The notes: generated by a model not told the origin, from the letters alone. Numbered from the stretch's first letter, positions 8,700 to 18,065 are shown. The stretch is 64,000 bases of DNA from CBDCZY01 sp965224745 (GCA_965224745.1 CBDCZY010000009.1:620001-684000), one strand, 5' to 3'. Numbers and translations: made by a program.

Positions 8700-10203
8700 A
8701 GCACACCTCCTGTCTCATCCACTGACCGGTCAGTAGTTGATCATAGTCAGCAACCTGGTGTTGGCGTAGCGGTATCGGTGGCGGTGTACTGTGTTGTAAA
8801 TACCTTGCCTGCAGGGATGTTAAATCGGGCAAGGCACCTTGTTCTGCCTGTCGCATTAGCTCAGTTGCCAGGGCACTTTCGCAATCATAATCATAGGCAA
8901 AGCGTAAAACAGCAACCATCCACTTGCATGCTTCTTGCGGTGTAAACTGTTTCTCTGCCTGCTTCCATAAAGCCCGATATTGCGTGTTAGGCAAAATATT
9001 ATCGCGAAACTGTGAGAAGCGGAAGGCTTGTGGTTTGGCTGCCAGAGAATGAATGATATGCCGGTAATCTATTCGTCGCGCTCGGCCGGTGGGCGTTGTT
9101 GGATAAATCCGAGGCAGATTGATCACCCGAGTTTGGCCAACAAAGCAGACCAAACGATCATGGTAGAGATGCACCCTGACGCTTTCACCGATAAGGCGTG
9201 AAGGGACGGTATACAATGCGCGTTTTACAGCAATGGTACTGCTGGTGGTGACTTTTACCGACAGCTCAGCATAATCAACAAATCGGTGTTTGGGTAAGGC
9301 TAACAGGGTTTTGTGCTCTTCGGCCAACCTGCCTTTGCATCGTCTGTTCAGTTTGTCGACAATGTGTTCAAGAAACTCTCGATAAGCACGGAGTGTAGAA
9401 AAATCATTCGAACCGCGTAACTTTATGGCTTGATCAATGCGACGTTTTAATGAGCCATGCGGTGCTTCAATGGCGCCATTTTCATGACTAATGCCCAGAT
9501 TATTGATGGTGGGCCGCATGCCATAATGCTTACATAAATCATGATAGTCTTCCGTCAGTCGCTGTTTTTCTACGTTATTGACGTAAGCCGCACTGAGGCT
9601 GTCTGTACGATGTTCCTTTGGTGAACCGCCTAAGGTGTGTAATGCACTTTGTAAGCCGTCAGCCAGTGCACTGTAGCTTTCTCCGCCCTGAATAACATGG
9701 ACATGACGCCAACCACTAAAAGCCAGGCGAAACTGGTACAGTAAATGTGCGAACGCCTTCCCGTCTATCGTAATGACGGTATTGGGGTGCGTAAAATCAG
9801 ATAGTCCCTGATGACCCGCAGGTACCGACTGACGAAACATGACTTCTTTGTCCGGGCCTTGTGTGGCCTGCCAGTGTTTAACACGTCTTTGCAGTGTCCG
9901 AAGGTATTTCTCTGGATACTTTCCCGGATGCTGCTCATCCAGATGCTCCCACAGGGTAATGCCAGTTAAGGACGATTCATCTTCTAATAACGGAACCAGT
10001 TCTGAGTCCCATACGGCTTCTAATGGATCTTTGCGCGTTCGCCACTTTCGTTCTTTGTGTTCAGCTCTTTCACCTTTTTCGATCCGGCAACCTGATCGAA
10101 CACTGATGCCGGCTTTTGCTGCGGATGTCTCCTGCGTACAACCTGTCTGACGATTTTTCATATAACTATTTTCCTGTAATTGAGTGATGTGTTTACCGGA
10201 CAA
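8692..10203 (-). CDS. istA: IS21-family transposase IstA
   Basis: 503 residues. An N-terminal helix-turn-helix (AAKAGISVRSGCRIEKG) is followed by an RNase H-fold DDE core with DFTHPNTVITIDGKAFAH, YHDLCKHYGMRPTINNLG and SHENGAIEAPHGSLKRRI, then a C-terminal Mu-type beta-barrel region. Full length, intact frame. A second possible ATG lies 14 codons in. Confidence 0.93.
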   Translation of the reverse strand: MSGKHITQLQENSYMKNRQTGCTQETSAAKAGISVRSGCRIEKGERAEHKERKWRTRKDPLEAVWDSELVPLLEDESSLTGITLWEHLDEQHPGKYPEKYLRTLQRRVKHWQATQGPDKEVMFRQSVPAGHQGLSDFTHPNTVITIDGKAFAHLLYQFRLAFSGWRHVHVIQGGESYSALADGLQSALHTLGGSPKEHRTDSLSAAYVNNVEKQRLTEDYHDLCKHYGMRPTINNLGISHENGAIEAPHGSLKRRIDQAIKLRGSNDFSTLRAYREFLEHIVDKLNRRCKGRLAEEHKTLLALPKHRFVDYAELSVKVTTSSTIAVKRALYTVPSRLIGESVRVHLYHDRLVCFVGQTRVINLPRIYPTTPTGRARRIDYRHIIHSLAAKPQAFRFSQFRDNILPNTQYRALWKQAEKQFTPQEACKWMVAVLRFAYDYDCESALATELMRQAEQGALPDLTSLQARYLQHSTPPPIPLRQHQVADYDQLLTGQWMRQEVCCE

Positions 10204-10474
10204 GTCACTTCCTCCTAAGAGTAAAAAGTACTTATCAGTTTATACACTCAACCGGTCAAGATAATTGTCGTCTGACCGGACAGGTTAATTGTCGCCTAAC
10301 ACATTCGAACACTTTTTGTGTAACATTTTGTCTTTCTTCTCATTCGCGCAAGAAAATGTCTAAAGATACTATTGTAGCCTTCAACTGTGTATGTTTCAGC
10401 TTTGGATTGAACGTGTTTTTCGCTAGGAATAAAATGTTCATAGGGCTGCCAATAATCGGTTGCTATTGTTCCAT

Positions 10475-10921
10475 TTAATTGATCTTCAATTCCTTCCCAG
10501 AGTTTTTGTCCTGTCTGTACGCTTCGGTCGCCAACAATGAAATTGATGAATTTTTTCCCATATCTATCAACAGCAATCCATATCCATTTATAGCTTTTTT
10601 TTGACCCACATAGGTATGCATTTCATCCATCTCAGCATAAATCACTTGTTCAGGACTTTTCAATTCGGCAACTTGCTCACCAAAGGATCTAATCCAATTT
10701 AGTACCGTGACATTGCTTACGTTCAAAACCCGACCAATTGAACGAAACCCTAATCCTTCAAGATATAATTGAAGAGCCATCTTTCTTAAATAGAATGGTT
10801 TGGCTCCCGAGCCACTAGCAACAGTATATCGAAAATTACATTCTTTACATTTGTAACGCTGCTTTTGTTTTACGATACCATCTTTGATGTTTTTATTAGA
10901 TTTGCATTTAGGGCATTCCAT
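10475..10921 (-). CDS. IS1-family transposase, first frame (copy 1, disrupted)
   Basis: Identical in sequence to the first frame of the intact IS1 copy at 18301. It has a zinc-binding N-terminus (CPKCKSN, then CKECNF), a helix-turn-helix (GFRSIGRVLNVSNVTVLNWI) and the start of the catalytic domain (AEMDEMHTYVG). A run of eight A residues on the coding strand is the probable -1 slip site into the second frame. Here that second frame is cut by the IS21 element at 10301, so no functional transposase is made from this copy. Confidence 0.88.
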   Translation of the reverse strand: MECPKCKSNKNIKDGIVKQKQRYKCKECNFRYTVASGSGAKPFYLRKMALQLYLEGLGFRSIGRVLNVSNVTVLNWIRSFGEQVAELKSPEQVIYAEMDEMHTYVGQKKAINGYGLLLIDMGKNSSISLLATEAYRQDKNSGKELKIN

Positions 10922-10995
10922 TAAATTTCTCGCTCTCTTTAGAAAGATATCAAAAATTTAATTCTAACATAAAACTATACTAAATTAGCAATGCC

Positions 10996-11383
10996 ATGCA
11001 ATGATGGTTGTTTCAGGTAATGTCTGAATGGATTTATCGCTGGACGGAAGGTAACCAAGATTGAACATGACAGATTTTACGGAAGACACCTTATTTGATT
11101 GCAAAACAGCCGCTAAATTTTCATGACTCATTTGAAACAGAGTCACAGCATCTTGCAATCCTGCATCGGCTAATTTCTCTTTAGCACGAAAGATTCCCGA
11201 AGCTTGAACATCGAAACCATATACCCGACCAGACAAACCAACTTGTTGAGCCAAAAACAAGGTGTCGTAACCATTTCCTACGGTCGCATCAATCGCTGTA
11301 TCGCCCTCCTCCAATACCTCGGAAACAAATTGCTGAGCCAATTTAACCAGAGGAACATAATTTGCCATAGCGGTTGATATCAA
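10996..11383 (-). pseudogene. N-terminal part of split class I methyltransferase
   Basis: Encodes the SAM-binding half: AIDATVGNGYDTLFLAQQVG (motif I), YGFDVQASGIFRAKEKL (motif II) and FNLGYLPSSDKSIQTLPETT (motif IV region), typical of YtqB/PF06962 class I methyltransferases. The natural start is the ATG at 11383 or, more likely, 11368 (MANYVPLV). It overlaps the end of the upstream FAD oxidoreductase gene, so the two formed an operon. The IS1 element ends its frame after TTIIAWHC. Confidence 0.88.
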
Positions 11384-12422
11384 TAGATATTGGAAGAGGC
11401 TTTTGCTCTAACAAGTAATCGGCAAGGCATTTGGCATAATACGGAACCTGCAAAACAGCTTTAGATCCAAAACCATTCATGATAGCTAATCCGGGATACC
11501 TTGGATGACTGCCCAGAAATGGCTGTTTATCGCGTGTTGCCGGTCTAATACCTGCTTGATGATCATTCACAAGATATGCCTGGGGTTGCAGGAATAATTG
11601 GTCAAATTGTTGCAATAATTGTTTCTTGGCTTTGTCACTTGGTTTTGTGTTATTTGACCATTCGTAAGTAGAACCGACTTTCATCGAACCTGAGCTTTTC
11701 GGTATTACACTTATTTTTTTATTCAGGATATAGGAAGGAGTTTTATCTCGAACTTCCAGAGTCACCACCTCGCCTTTTACCGGCTGGAAAGGCAACCAAC
11801 TAAACCATGGATTTTGTTGCGCTTGAAAACCTTCACAAAACACAATTTTTTTGATTAATTGGCCCTGCCAAAAAGGGTTATCTTTTTCAAATCTGATCGA
11901 AGCGGGATTAAATTTTTGGATTTGTAACACATTTCGATCGACCAATTCTGCTTTTACAGAATCAAGAAGTTTAGCAGTTTCAAGGTAACCGCTATGTTTA
12001 TGCAAGCCATAACCGTAACGCAGATCTAAAGAATTAAAAAAAATATCCTTCAAAGAACTTTGTTCATTAACTTCAAGATACTGCGCATAAGCTGAATCCT
12101 TTGCTCTTGATTGCCATCGCATCGCTTCCTCCGAGGATTGAAAAAGGCGCACCAATGTTTCGGGATGATAAAAAACCATTCCATAGCGATGGCTCAACGC
12201 TCGATATTTCATTAGCGCGACAGGTAATAACTGATCAACACCCGCTGTCTTTGTTAAACGCAAGCCCGTTACGGGATTGATGATCCCAGTCGCCATTCTT
12301 GACGCCGTTACCGATTCTGATGCATCAATAATAATGACTGCCTGTTCTCGATCCATCAGCTCAAGAGCTAACAAACTACCTGCTAAACCCATGCCTACTA
12401 TTAAGATAGGGCAATTATTCAT
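11343..12422 (-). CDS. FAD-dependent oxidoreductase (DAO family)
   Basis: 359 residues. An N-terminal dinucleotide-binding motif PILIVGMGLAGSLLALEL leads into a D-amino-acid-oxidase fold. A C-terminal FAD segment reads AGIRPATRDKQPFLG and IMNGFGSKAVLQVPY, resembling the oxidase domain of MnmC and ThiO-type enzymes. No MnmC methyltransferase domain is fused to it. The specific substrate is not deducible. It overlaps and precedes the split methyltransferase gene, so its partner in the operon is now broken. The ATG at 12422 matches the conserved N-terminus. Confidence 0.82.
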   Translation of the reverse strand: MNNCPILIVGMGLAGSLLALELMDREQAVIIIDASESVTASRMATGIINPVTGLRLTKTAGVDQLLPVALMKYRALSHRYGMVFYHPETLVRLFQSSEEAMRWQSRAKDSAYAQYLEVNEQSSLKDIFFNSLDLRYGYGLHKHSGYLETAKLLDSVKAELVDRNVLQIQKFNPASIRFEKDNPFWQGQLIKKIVFCEGFQAQQNPWFSWLPFQPVKGEVVTLEVRDKTPSYILNKKISVIPKSSGSMKVGSTYEWSNNTKPSDKAKKQLLQQFDQLFLQPQAYLVNDHQAGIRPATRDKQPFLGSHPRYPGLAIMNGFGSKAVLQVPYYAKCLADYLLEQKPLPISIDINRYGKLCSSG

Positions 12423-12583
12423 ACGGGAACATTGTTGCTAAAAAAATGGCCTAATTCCAAAAAAAGTAAATATTTAACATTATTAAAGTGATAAACCTAA
12501 CATCATTCCGACGGAATTTTCGATACATTAACAACCGACTTAAATAATTCTTAGCTGCCTATTATAAAAGGTGGTTACTGACA

Positions 12584-13537
12584 ATGAAAAAAAACCAGCT
12601 TGCTACAAAAACAGTTTTCTCTCTTTTTGCGATTATTTTGATCATACTTTTTATGGTATACAAAAAACAATCACAAACAGAGAAAATGGCTATCTTTCAA
12701 CTAGACAAAGTCACCAAAACACTGGTGTCTGAACCTTTTGCCGCGAAACAATTGGTTACGTCGACCAACCATCGAGATACAATCAAGATTACCTTAAAGA
12801 CAGAAGAAAAAGTTGTTGCCAATGAATCTAGCATTAGCGCTTTAAAGATAAATGGTCAGTTAGCCGGTCCAATCCAGGTTGTTTACCAACATCAAAGGGT
12901 AATAATTGATCATATTAACCCTAATACAAGCCAACATACTCATTATCTGAAAATCAATGGTCAAGGCGATCATTCGGTACCTGCCATGAAACTCGAAACG
13001 GCGCCCGGGAGTCGTAAAGAAGCGGTTTTTATGACAACACAACCAGGTGTCTATTTATATCGTGTATTACCTAAGAATTTATTAGTTTCTGAAAGGCTGA
13101 TTAATAGTGCCAGTGGCGCATTGATTGTATTACCAAAAAAAGGGTTAGTTGATCCTTCCGGTCACTCAATCAAATTCTCTAAAGCTTATTTTATCAATGA
13201 ACAAAACTTCTACGTCAGTTCGAATCTCAAACAAACTAATCACGGCCTATTGAAAACACTAAAAAGTATGAGAAAAGTTTGGATAGCTGGTCGCAATAAA
13301 AGGGATCAAAAATCAGGTTTGACCTCTCATAAAACAAATTTACATCGCTTAAAGGATGAAACACTATTATTAGTATATGCTCGACCTGACCAACAAACCA
13401 GAATGCAAATACTTGGGTCTTCCGACGAGAAAATAGTAAACCCTCTGACGCAAAGGGATAACGCTAATATTGCAAAACTGGAAACAAATTCTCTTCAAGC
13501 GGCTAGGAGCGAGGATTCCATAACAAACGAATTTTGA
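12584..13537 (+). CDS. Membrane-anchored NirK-like cupredoxin protein lacking copper ligands
   Basis: 317 residues. A single N-terminal transmembrane helix (about 11-26) replaces the export signal of copper nitrite reductase. Residues 65-240 align along the first cupredoxin domain of NirK: INGQLAGPIQVV, HINPNT, QPGVYLYRVLP, SGALIVLPKKGL and AYFINEQNFYV. In NirK the YHCAP...WH...M segment supplies the type 1 and type 2 ligands; here residues 159-179 contain no His, Cys or Met. Only His120 aligns with a ligand. The second domain is incomplete, and the last ten or so residues come from a MITE-like repeat. Catalysis by the known mechanism is impossible. The ATG follows AAGGTGG. This may be a decayed gene or a repurposed structural protein. 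Confidence 0.75.
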   Translation: MKKNQLATKTVFSLFAIILIILFMVYKKQSQTEKMAIFQLDKVTKTLVSEPFAAKQLVTSTNHRDTIKITLKTEEKVVANESSISALKINGQLAGPIQVVYQHQRVIIDHINPNTSQHTHYLKINGQGDHSVPAMKLETAPGSRKEAVFMTTQPGVYLYRVLPKNLLVSERLINSASGALIVLPKKGLVDPSGHSIKFSKAYFINEQNFYVSSNLKQTNHGLLKTLKSMRKVWIAGRNKRDQKSGLTSHKTNLHRLKDETLLLVYARPDQQTRMQILGSSDEKIVNPLTQRDNANIAKLETNSLQAARSEDSITNEF

Positions 13538-13640
13538 TTTGTCATTTTGTCCATCTTCTGTGCTATAGCAACAGATGCCACAACACCGAAGACGGACAAA
13601 AAAACAAGTTAGTTGCCGAACTTATTCCGTGCACGTTCCT
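13505..13640. repeat. MITE-like repeat, degenerate copy
   Basis: Starts aggagcgaggatt and ends with a divergent inverse (gcacgttcct). The inner block cgaagacggacaaaaa is shared with the copy at 63218-63378, and the left 30 bases are shared with 39363-39395. It supplies the C-terminal codons of the NirK-like gene and touches the priA stop codon. Confidence 0.7.
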
Positions 13641-15868
13641 TAGTAAAGATCGACAGGGTCAATATCAAGCGACCAACGTACTTTTTTAGTTTCTGGCCAA
13701 CCTTCAATGGTCACAATCAAATGATCTATCAGATCGTGCATTTTTTTGCGCTGGTTACTTTCTATCAATAGTTGGAAACGATAGCGGCCTGCACGTTTAG
13801 GCATTGGCGCAGGAACCGGACCTAGAATATTCAAACCGTCCTTGGCGCTATTTTCAGCATATTGCTTGACCCGTTGTAAAAAAAGCATGGGCAATTGTTT
13901 ACTATTAGCCACGGCTCGAAACAACCCCAAGTGATGAAAAGGTGGTAGACCGGCAATTTTACGTTCTTCCAAAGCCTTTTGGGCGAATGCTGAGTACCCT
14001 TGATGAAGCAGTATTTGCAACAATGGATGTTGAGGTTGACGCGTTTGTAAAACAACGTGTCCTGGCTTTTCCGCCCGACCAGCTCGCCCAGCAACCTGGA
14101 CAATCAACTGAGCGAGTCTTTCGGTCGCATGAAAATCGGTACTAAATAATCCGCTGTCAACATCCAACAGGACTACTAAAGTTACGTTTGGAAAATGATG
14201 GCCTTTGGCCAGCATTTGAGTGCCTAAAATCAACTGCACTGCACCAGTATTAATTGCTTCCAGGGCTCGCTCTAACGAACCTTTCCGTAACGTTGTATCA
14301 CGATCGATTCGTATCGCCTGAAAGTTCTCGAATAATGAGGATAATGCCGTTTCGACACGCTCAGTCCCCAAGCCCAATGAGTGCAGTGCCTCGCTGCCAC
14401 AAGCCGAACAACGATGCATCAAAATCTGAGAATAGCCGCAATGATGGCAGCGTAAACTCTGCGCCTTACGATGGATTACTAGGTTCGCATCGCACCGTTC
14501 ACATTTAGCCACCCAGGCACAAGCATGGCAGATGAGAGTGGGCGCAAACCCTCTGCGATTGAGAAAGATTAATACTTGATCACCTTGACTCAAGGTATCT
14601 CTGATTTGCTGAAGCAAAGGTTGCGAGAAACCTTCTATTAACTTTTGACTTCTAATATCCAGTAGCCTAAAACTTGGCTGCGATGCACACCCAGCCCTTT
14701 CGGGCAAACTAAGATGACGATAGCGTTGCTGATAAGCATTACTTAAACTTTCCAGTGAGGGAGTCGCTGTACCCAATATCACGGGAATCTGCAACATTTT
14801 AGCTTTAACAATCGCCACGTCGCGTGCGGAAAAACGAAATCCCTCTTGCTGTTTGAAAGAAGTATCATGTTCTTCATCGATAATTATTAACCCTGGGCGC
14901 AGAATCGGTGTAAAAACTGCGGAACGAGTACCAAGCAAAATCGAACAATGGCCACGTTGCATAGCCAACCAAGCTTGCTGGCGAGCTGTTTCAGAAAGCC
15001 GCGAATGAAAAACACAGATTGAAGACTTAAATCTTTCAACAAAACGCTTTTCTAATTGAGGCGTTAAGGTAATCTCAGGCAATAACACCATAACTTGACG
15101 ATCCAATGCCAAGGCTCTCTCTATCACCTGCAAGTAAACTTCTGTCTTCCCACTACCCGTGACACCCTCTAACAAAAAAACAGCAAAGTTTTGCAAGCTT
15201 TCACAAATAGCATCAACTGCCACTTGTTGTGCAGGATTAACCAGGATAGTAGAAGCTTGAACCCTGGCTTTAGGATACGGTTTGGGTGGCCGAGCTTGTT
15301 CTTCGATAACAACATAGCCCTTTTCTTTAAGCGCTTGTATGGCTGATCGCCAATGGCTTGGATTGGGCGATAATTGAGTTAACGGAAATTCATTGCGATA
15401 TAGCTGAATTAATTCGACTAGCTCGAGTTGTTTGGGCGCCCGCTTAAGTGATTGAGTATCTAATGATTGCCCTGAATCAGTTAGGACCAAAAATTTTTCA
15501 ATGTTCGATGGCAATGGTTGACCTTGCCTCAATAACACAGGGAAGGCTGTACTAAAGACCTCTCCCAACGGATGATGATAGTACTCACTAGCCCAGTGCA
15601 ATAATTCGATATCAACCTGAGACAATAAAGAAAAATCATCCAAAACCTTATGAATTGGTTTTAACGACTGGCTTTCGTATTCGGTATTATCCGCAAGAGA
15701 AATAACAAAACCTGTTTGTGTTCTTTGACCAAAAGGAACTTTGACACGTACTCCAGGGTGTAAACGCTCAATAACGACAGTTTTAGGGATACGATAATCA
15801 AATACCGTATACAAAGGAATAGCCACTGCCACTTTTACCACCCATAATGACCGCTCTTTTTGATTCAT
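13640..15868 (-). CDS. priA: Primosomal protein N' (replication restart helicase)
   Basis: 742 residues, full length. The N-terminal 3'-OH-binding domain (VAVAIPLYTVFDYRIP) precedes a superfamily 2 helicase core with Walker A GVTGSGKT, the DEEH box (IIDEEHDTSFKQQEG), and LGTATPSLESL. A cysteine-rich zinc-binding insert (CHACAWVAKCERC, RCHHCG, CSACGS) follows, then GTQMLAKGHHFPNV and QVAGRAGR. PriA reloads DnaB at stalled forks. The stop lies in the MITE-like repeat. The ATG at 15868 is 12 codons ahead of the conserved start, so the true start could be slightly later. Confidence 0.96.
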   Translation of the reverse strand: MNQKERSLWVVKVAVAIPLYTVFDYRIPKTVVIERLHPGVRVKVPFGQRTQTGFVISLADNTEYESQSLKPIHKVLDDFSLLSQVDIELLHWASEYYHHPLGEVFSTAFPVLLRQGQPLPSNIEKFLVLTDSGQSLDTQSLKRAPKQLELVELIQLYRNEFPLTQLSPNPSHWRSAIQALKEKGYVVIEEQARPPKPYPKARVQASTILVNPAQQVAVDAICESLQNFAVFLLEGVTGSGKTEVYLQVIERALALDRQVMVLLPEITLTPQLEKRFVERFKSSICVFHSRLSETARQQAWLAMQRGHCSILLGTRSAVFTPILRPGLIIIDEEHDTSFKQQEGFRFSARDVAIVKAKMLQIPVILGTATPSLESLSNAYQQRYRHLSLPERAGCASQPSFRLLDIRSQKLIEGFSQPLLQQIRDTLSQGDQVLIFLNRRGFAPTLICHACAWVAKCERCDANLVIHRKAQSLRCHHCGYSQILMHRCSACGSEALHSLGLGTERVETALSSLFENFQAIRIDRDTTLRKGSLERALEAINTGAVQLILGTQMLAKGHHFPNVTLVVLLDVDSGLFSTDFHATERLAQLIVQVAGRAGRAEKPGHVVLQTRQPQHPLLQILLHQGYSAFAQKALEERKIAGLPPFHHLGLFRAVANSKQLPMLFLQRVKQYAENSAKDGLNILGPVPAPMPKRAGRYRFQLLIESNQRKKMHDLIDHLIVTIEGWPETKKVRWSLDIDPVDLY

Positions 15869-16176
15869 TAAACAGTTGACAAGTGGCTCAGTAACCTATT
15901 TGAAAAATTCACAAATTTGTAGATAATTTTGTGTTAAAACCTAACGGGAGATTTCACAGTGTTGAGTTTTTGTTAAATTTTGGCAAGATAAACTATGAGC
16001 TGTTGATTTAATAAATATTAATCAATTGTTTAAAATAAATTATCAATCTTAACCGAACAAAAGCGCCAAAAGGTTTTCATTTTATTGAGTTTTCTATAGA
16101 CTGTTCACTGCTTTAAATAATTGTTGCTTGCAAATTGATTAAATAAATCCAAAGGTACCCTTTATAGGTTAACCCC
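15869..16176. other. Intergenic region, no gene found
   Basis: AT-rich divergent spacer between priA and the HNH gene. It presumably carries both promoters. No conserved RNA, repeat or convincing operator was recognised. Confidence 0.5.
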
Positions 16177-16770
16177 ATGCACACATTGAACCAACTCGTT
16201 TTGAGAACGGATATTTCAGGCATGCCCTTAGAATGGATTAACTTTCAGGAAGCTGCCAAGCTTCATTTTCTTGGTCATGTCGCTTATTCTCTTGGCTGCC
16301 ACTTATATGATGTCCATGGTGGGATCAACGCTATTTCCGGTTTGCAAAGCAAAATCAAAATTAATTCTATTTTGGCCACCATTAGCCATCAATATAATCG
16401 CAGCAAAATAAGTAAAGACTATATCCCTCCCCTCAATAATCATACTTTATTCAAAAGGGACAATTATATTTGTATGTATTGCGGTGACCGATTTAATCAC
16501 AGCAATTTATCCAGAGACCATATCACACCAATCAGTAGCAATGGTAAAGATATCTGGACCAACGTTGTAACCGCATGCAAGCGTTGCAATAACTTCAAAG
16601 CGGGAAGAACACCAGAACAAGCTCACATGCAGCTCTTAGCTGTACCCTTTACGCCGACACATGCAGAATATATTTTTTTGCAGGGTAGACGTATATTGAG
16701 CGATCAAATGGATTTTTTGCGAGCGCATTTCCCTCGCAAAAGTCCCTTGCATCATCGCTTTAGGGCTTAA
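16177..16770 (+). CDS. HNH endonuclease family protein
   Basis: 197 residues. The C-terminal half holds an HNH module with a structural zinc site: CMYC at 99-102, RDHITP with the catalytic His at 115, and CKRC at 134-137 followed by the Asn (NNFKAGRTP). The N-terminal 90 residues have no recognised domain. This stand-alone type is widespread in gammaproteobacteria and of unknown role; it is not obviously part of a restriction system because no methylase or specificity gene is adjacent. It converges on the methyltransferase gene with an 11-base overlap. Confidence 0.82.
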   Translation: MHTLNQLVLRTDISGMPLEWINFQEAAKLHFLGHVAYSLGCHLYDVHGGINAISGLQSKIKINSILATISHQYNRSKISKDYIPPLNNHTLFKRDNYICMYCGDRFNHSNLSRDHITPISSNGKDIWTNVVTACKRCNNFKAGRTPEQAHMQLLAVPFTPTHAEYIFLQGRRILSDQMDFLRAHFPRKSPLHHRFRA

Positions 16771-17566
16771 CGAATTTTAAAGTCATGCGATCGCTTTCGC
16801 CGATGGTTAGATACTTTTCTTGATCAACCTCTTTCAGTTTTAAAGACGGTGGTAAAGTCCAGACCCCTTGTGGATGATCAGCAGTGTCTTTTAAGTTAGT
16901 ATTGATTTCCGATTTTTCCTGCAACTTAAAGCCTGCTCGTTCAGCTAGGGCGATAACAGCTCTCTCGGTCATATAGCCTGATTTGGCCTGGGTATCTTTT
17001 TCCACCAAATCAGCAGGCCCGCGATGTTCTACAACCCCCAAAATACCCCCTGACTTCAAGGCTTTGAACATGGCTTTGAATACTGCATCAGCTTGTCCTG
17101 CCTGCTGCCAATTGTGCACATTTCTGAACGTTAATACTCTATCAGCACTTCCTTCTGGAGCGATATCTAAAAGCTGAGGTGGATCCAATTCTGTAAGCAC
17201 AAGCTTGTCATAAACCTTGGGCGCTGGCTTGATCTTTTGCTTGAATTTTTTAAGGCTGTTTCTAAAAAAAGGAACTTTCGATTGACTAGAAAAATGTGCC
17301 GCGTAAAGTTTACCTTTATCACGTAAAAAAGGAGCCAATATCTCGGTATACCAACCCTCACTTCCCGGTGAAATTTCGACTACTGTCATAGTGTTGGTCA
17401 CTGCAAAAAAATCAAGTGTAGCTTCTGGATGACGGTATTGATCGCGAGCTTTATGCAAGGTCGAACGATGATCTGCGTTAAGAATGTCTGTGAGAGACAT
17501 CGCTTTAACTGCCTGACCATTCATGACCAGGATTAAAAACCCAAAAAATATTGCTTGCTTAACCAT
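16760..17566 (-). CDS. Exported SAM-dependent methyltransferase-like protein (COG4798 type)
   Basis: 268 residues. It begins with a signal peptide (FFGFLILVMNGQAVKA). The mature part has a Rossmann methyltransferase fold with VVEISPGSEGWYTEILAPF as motif I and RVLTFRNVHNW and GGILGVVEHR further on, typical of the COG4798 predicted methyltransferases. Export of a SAM-dependent enzyme is unusual, as SAM is cytoplasmic; the substrate is unknown. It overlaps the dsbB stop by eight bases, indicating an operon. Confidence 0.8.
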   Translation of the reverse strand: MVKQAIFFGFLILVMNGQAVKAMSLTDILNADHRSTLHKARDQYRHPEATLDFFAVTNTMTVVEISPGSEGWYTEILAPFLRDKGKLYAAHFSSQSKVPFFRNSLKKFKQKIKPAPKVYDKLVLTELDPPQLLDIAPEGSADRVLTFRNVHNWQQAGQADAVFKAMFKALKSGGILGVVEHRGPADLVEKDTQAKSGYMTERAVIALAERAGFKLQEKSEINTNLKDTADHPQGVWTLPPSLKLKEVDQEKYLTIGESDRMTLKFVKP

Positions 17567-18065
17567 GCGTTGTTCCTCCTGTATTCCAAAACTGATATAG
17601 ACTTAACCCTGCAAAACTGAGAAATGCGAAAAAAGTCCAAGCAGGAATGCTTAACCCCAAAAAAGTCCAAAGCACTTCAGCACAATCGCCGGTTCCGTTG
17701 AATAATAATTTAATCGTTTCAGAGAGTGGAAAATTATTATAAACATACTCCAAACCTGGTCCACACTCGGGTACTTGATCGGGGGGTAAATGTTGTAGCC
17801 AAACATGTCGTGTCGAGATAGCAGCACCTAGCAAACTCAATAACAAACCTAATCCCGCATAAATTTTTATGCCTTTGGCTCCAGGATTGTGTAAGGCTGC
17901 GATTAAAAAACAGACACCAACAATAATCATGACAACCCGCTGCGAAATACACAACGGGCAAGGCTCTAACTCACTGAGTAGCTGAAAGTAAAAAACCGCA
18001 AACAATAGTATCGATAAACAACTAACAAAACCAATAAAAAACCATGATCTTGGTGAAAATGCCAT
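17559..18065 (-). CDS. dsbB: Disulfide bond formation protein DsbB
   Basis: 168 residues from the ATG at 18065, which has AAGGAG at proper spacing; the frame stays open for another 49 codons that have no family match. Four transmembrane helices. The first periplasmic loop has the redox pair EPCPLC, and the second has Cys in VPECGP and TGDCAEVLW. DsbB reoxidises DsbA and passes electrons to quinone. The quinone-contacting segment after CPLC (ISQRVVM) is conserved. Confidence 0.95.
   Translation of the reverse strand: MAFSPRSWFFIGFVSCLSILLFAVFYFQLLSELEPCPLCISQRVVMIIVGVCFLIAALHNPGAKGIKIYAGLGLLLSLLGAAISTRHVWLQHLPPDQVPECGPGLEYVYNNFPLSETIKLLFNGTGDCAEVLWTFLGLSIPAWTFFAFLSFAGLSLYQFWNTGGTTHG

Larger units (their letters stand above)
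7894..10301 (-). mobile_element. IS21-family element nested in the IS1 element
   Basis: The 2,408-bp element begins TGT and ends ACA, as is normal for IS21. Related terminal repeats contain a repeated motif of the type gcgacaatta, seen twice at the right end and once at the left. A 6-bp target duplication, cattcg, lies at 7888-7893 and 10302-10307. It carries istA and istB. It landed in the second half of the IS1 transposase gene. Confidence 0.92.
7818..10995 (-). mobile_element. IS1-family element interrupted by an IS21-family element
   Basis: The outer element has the same 23-bp perfect terminal inverted repeats (ends ggcattgctaattta...) as the intact copy at 18227-18990. It is flanked by an exact 8-bp target duplication, atgcaatg, at 7810-7817 and 10996-11003. 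Removing the inner element and one copy of its target duplication gives 764 bp, excluding that duplicate, identical to the intact copy. The element interrupts a methyltransferase gene. Confidence 0.93.
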
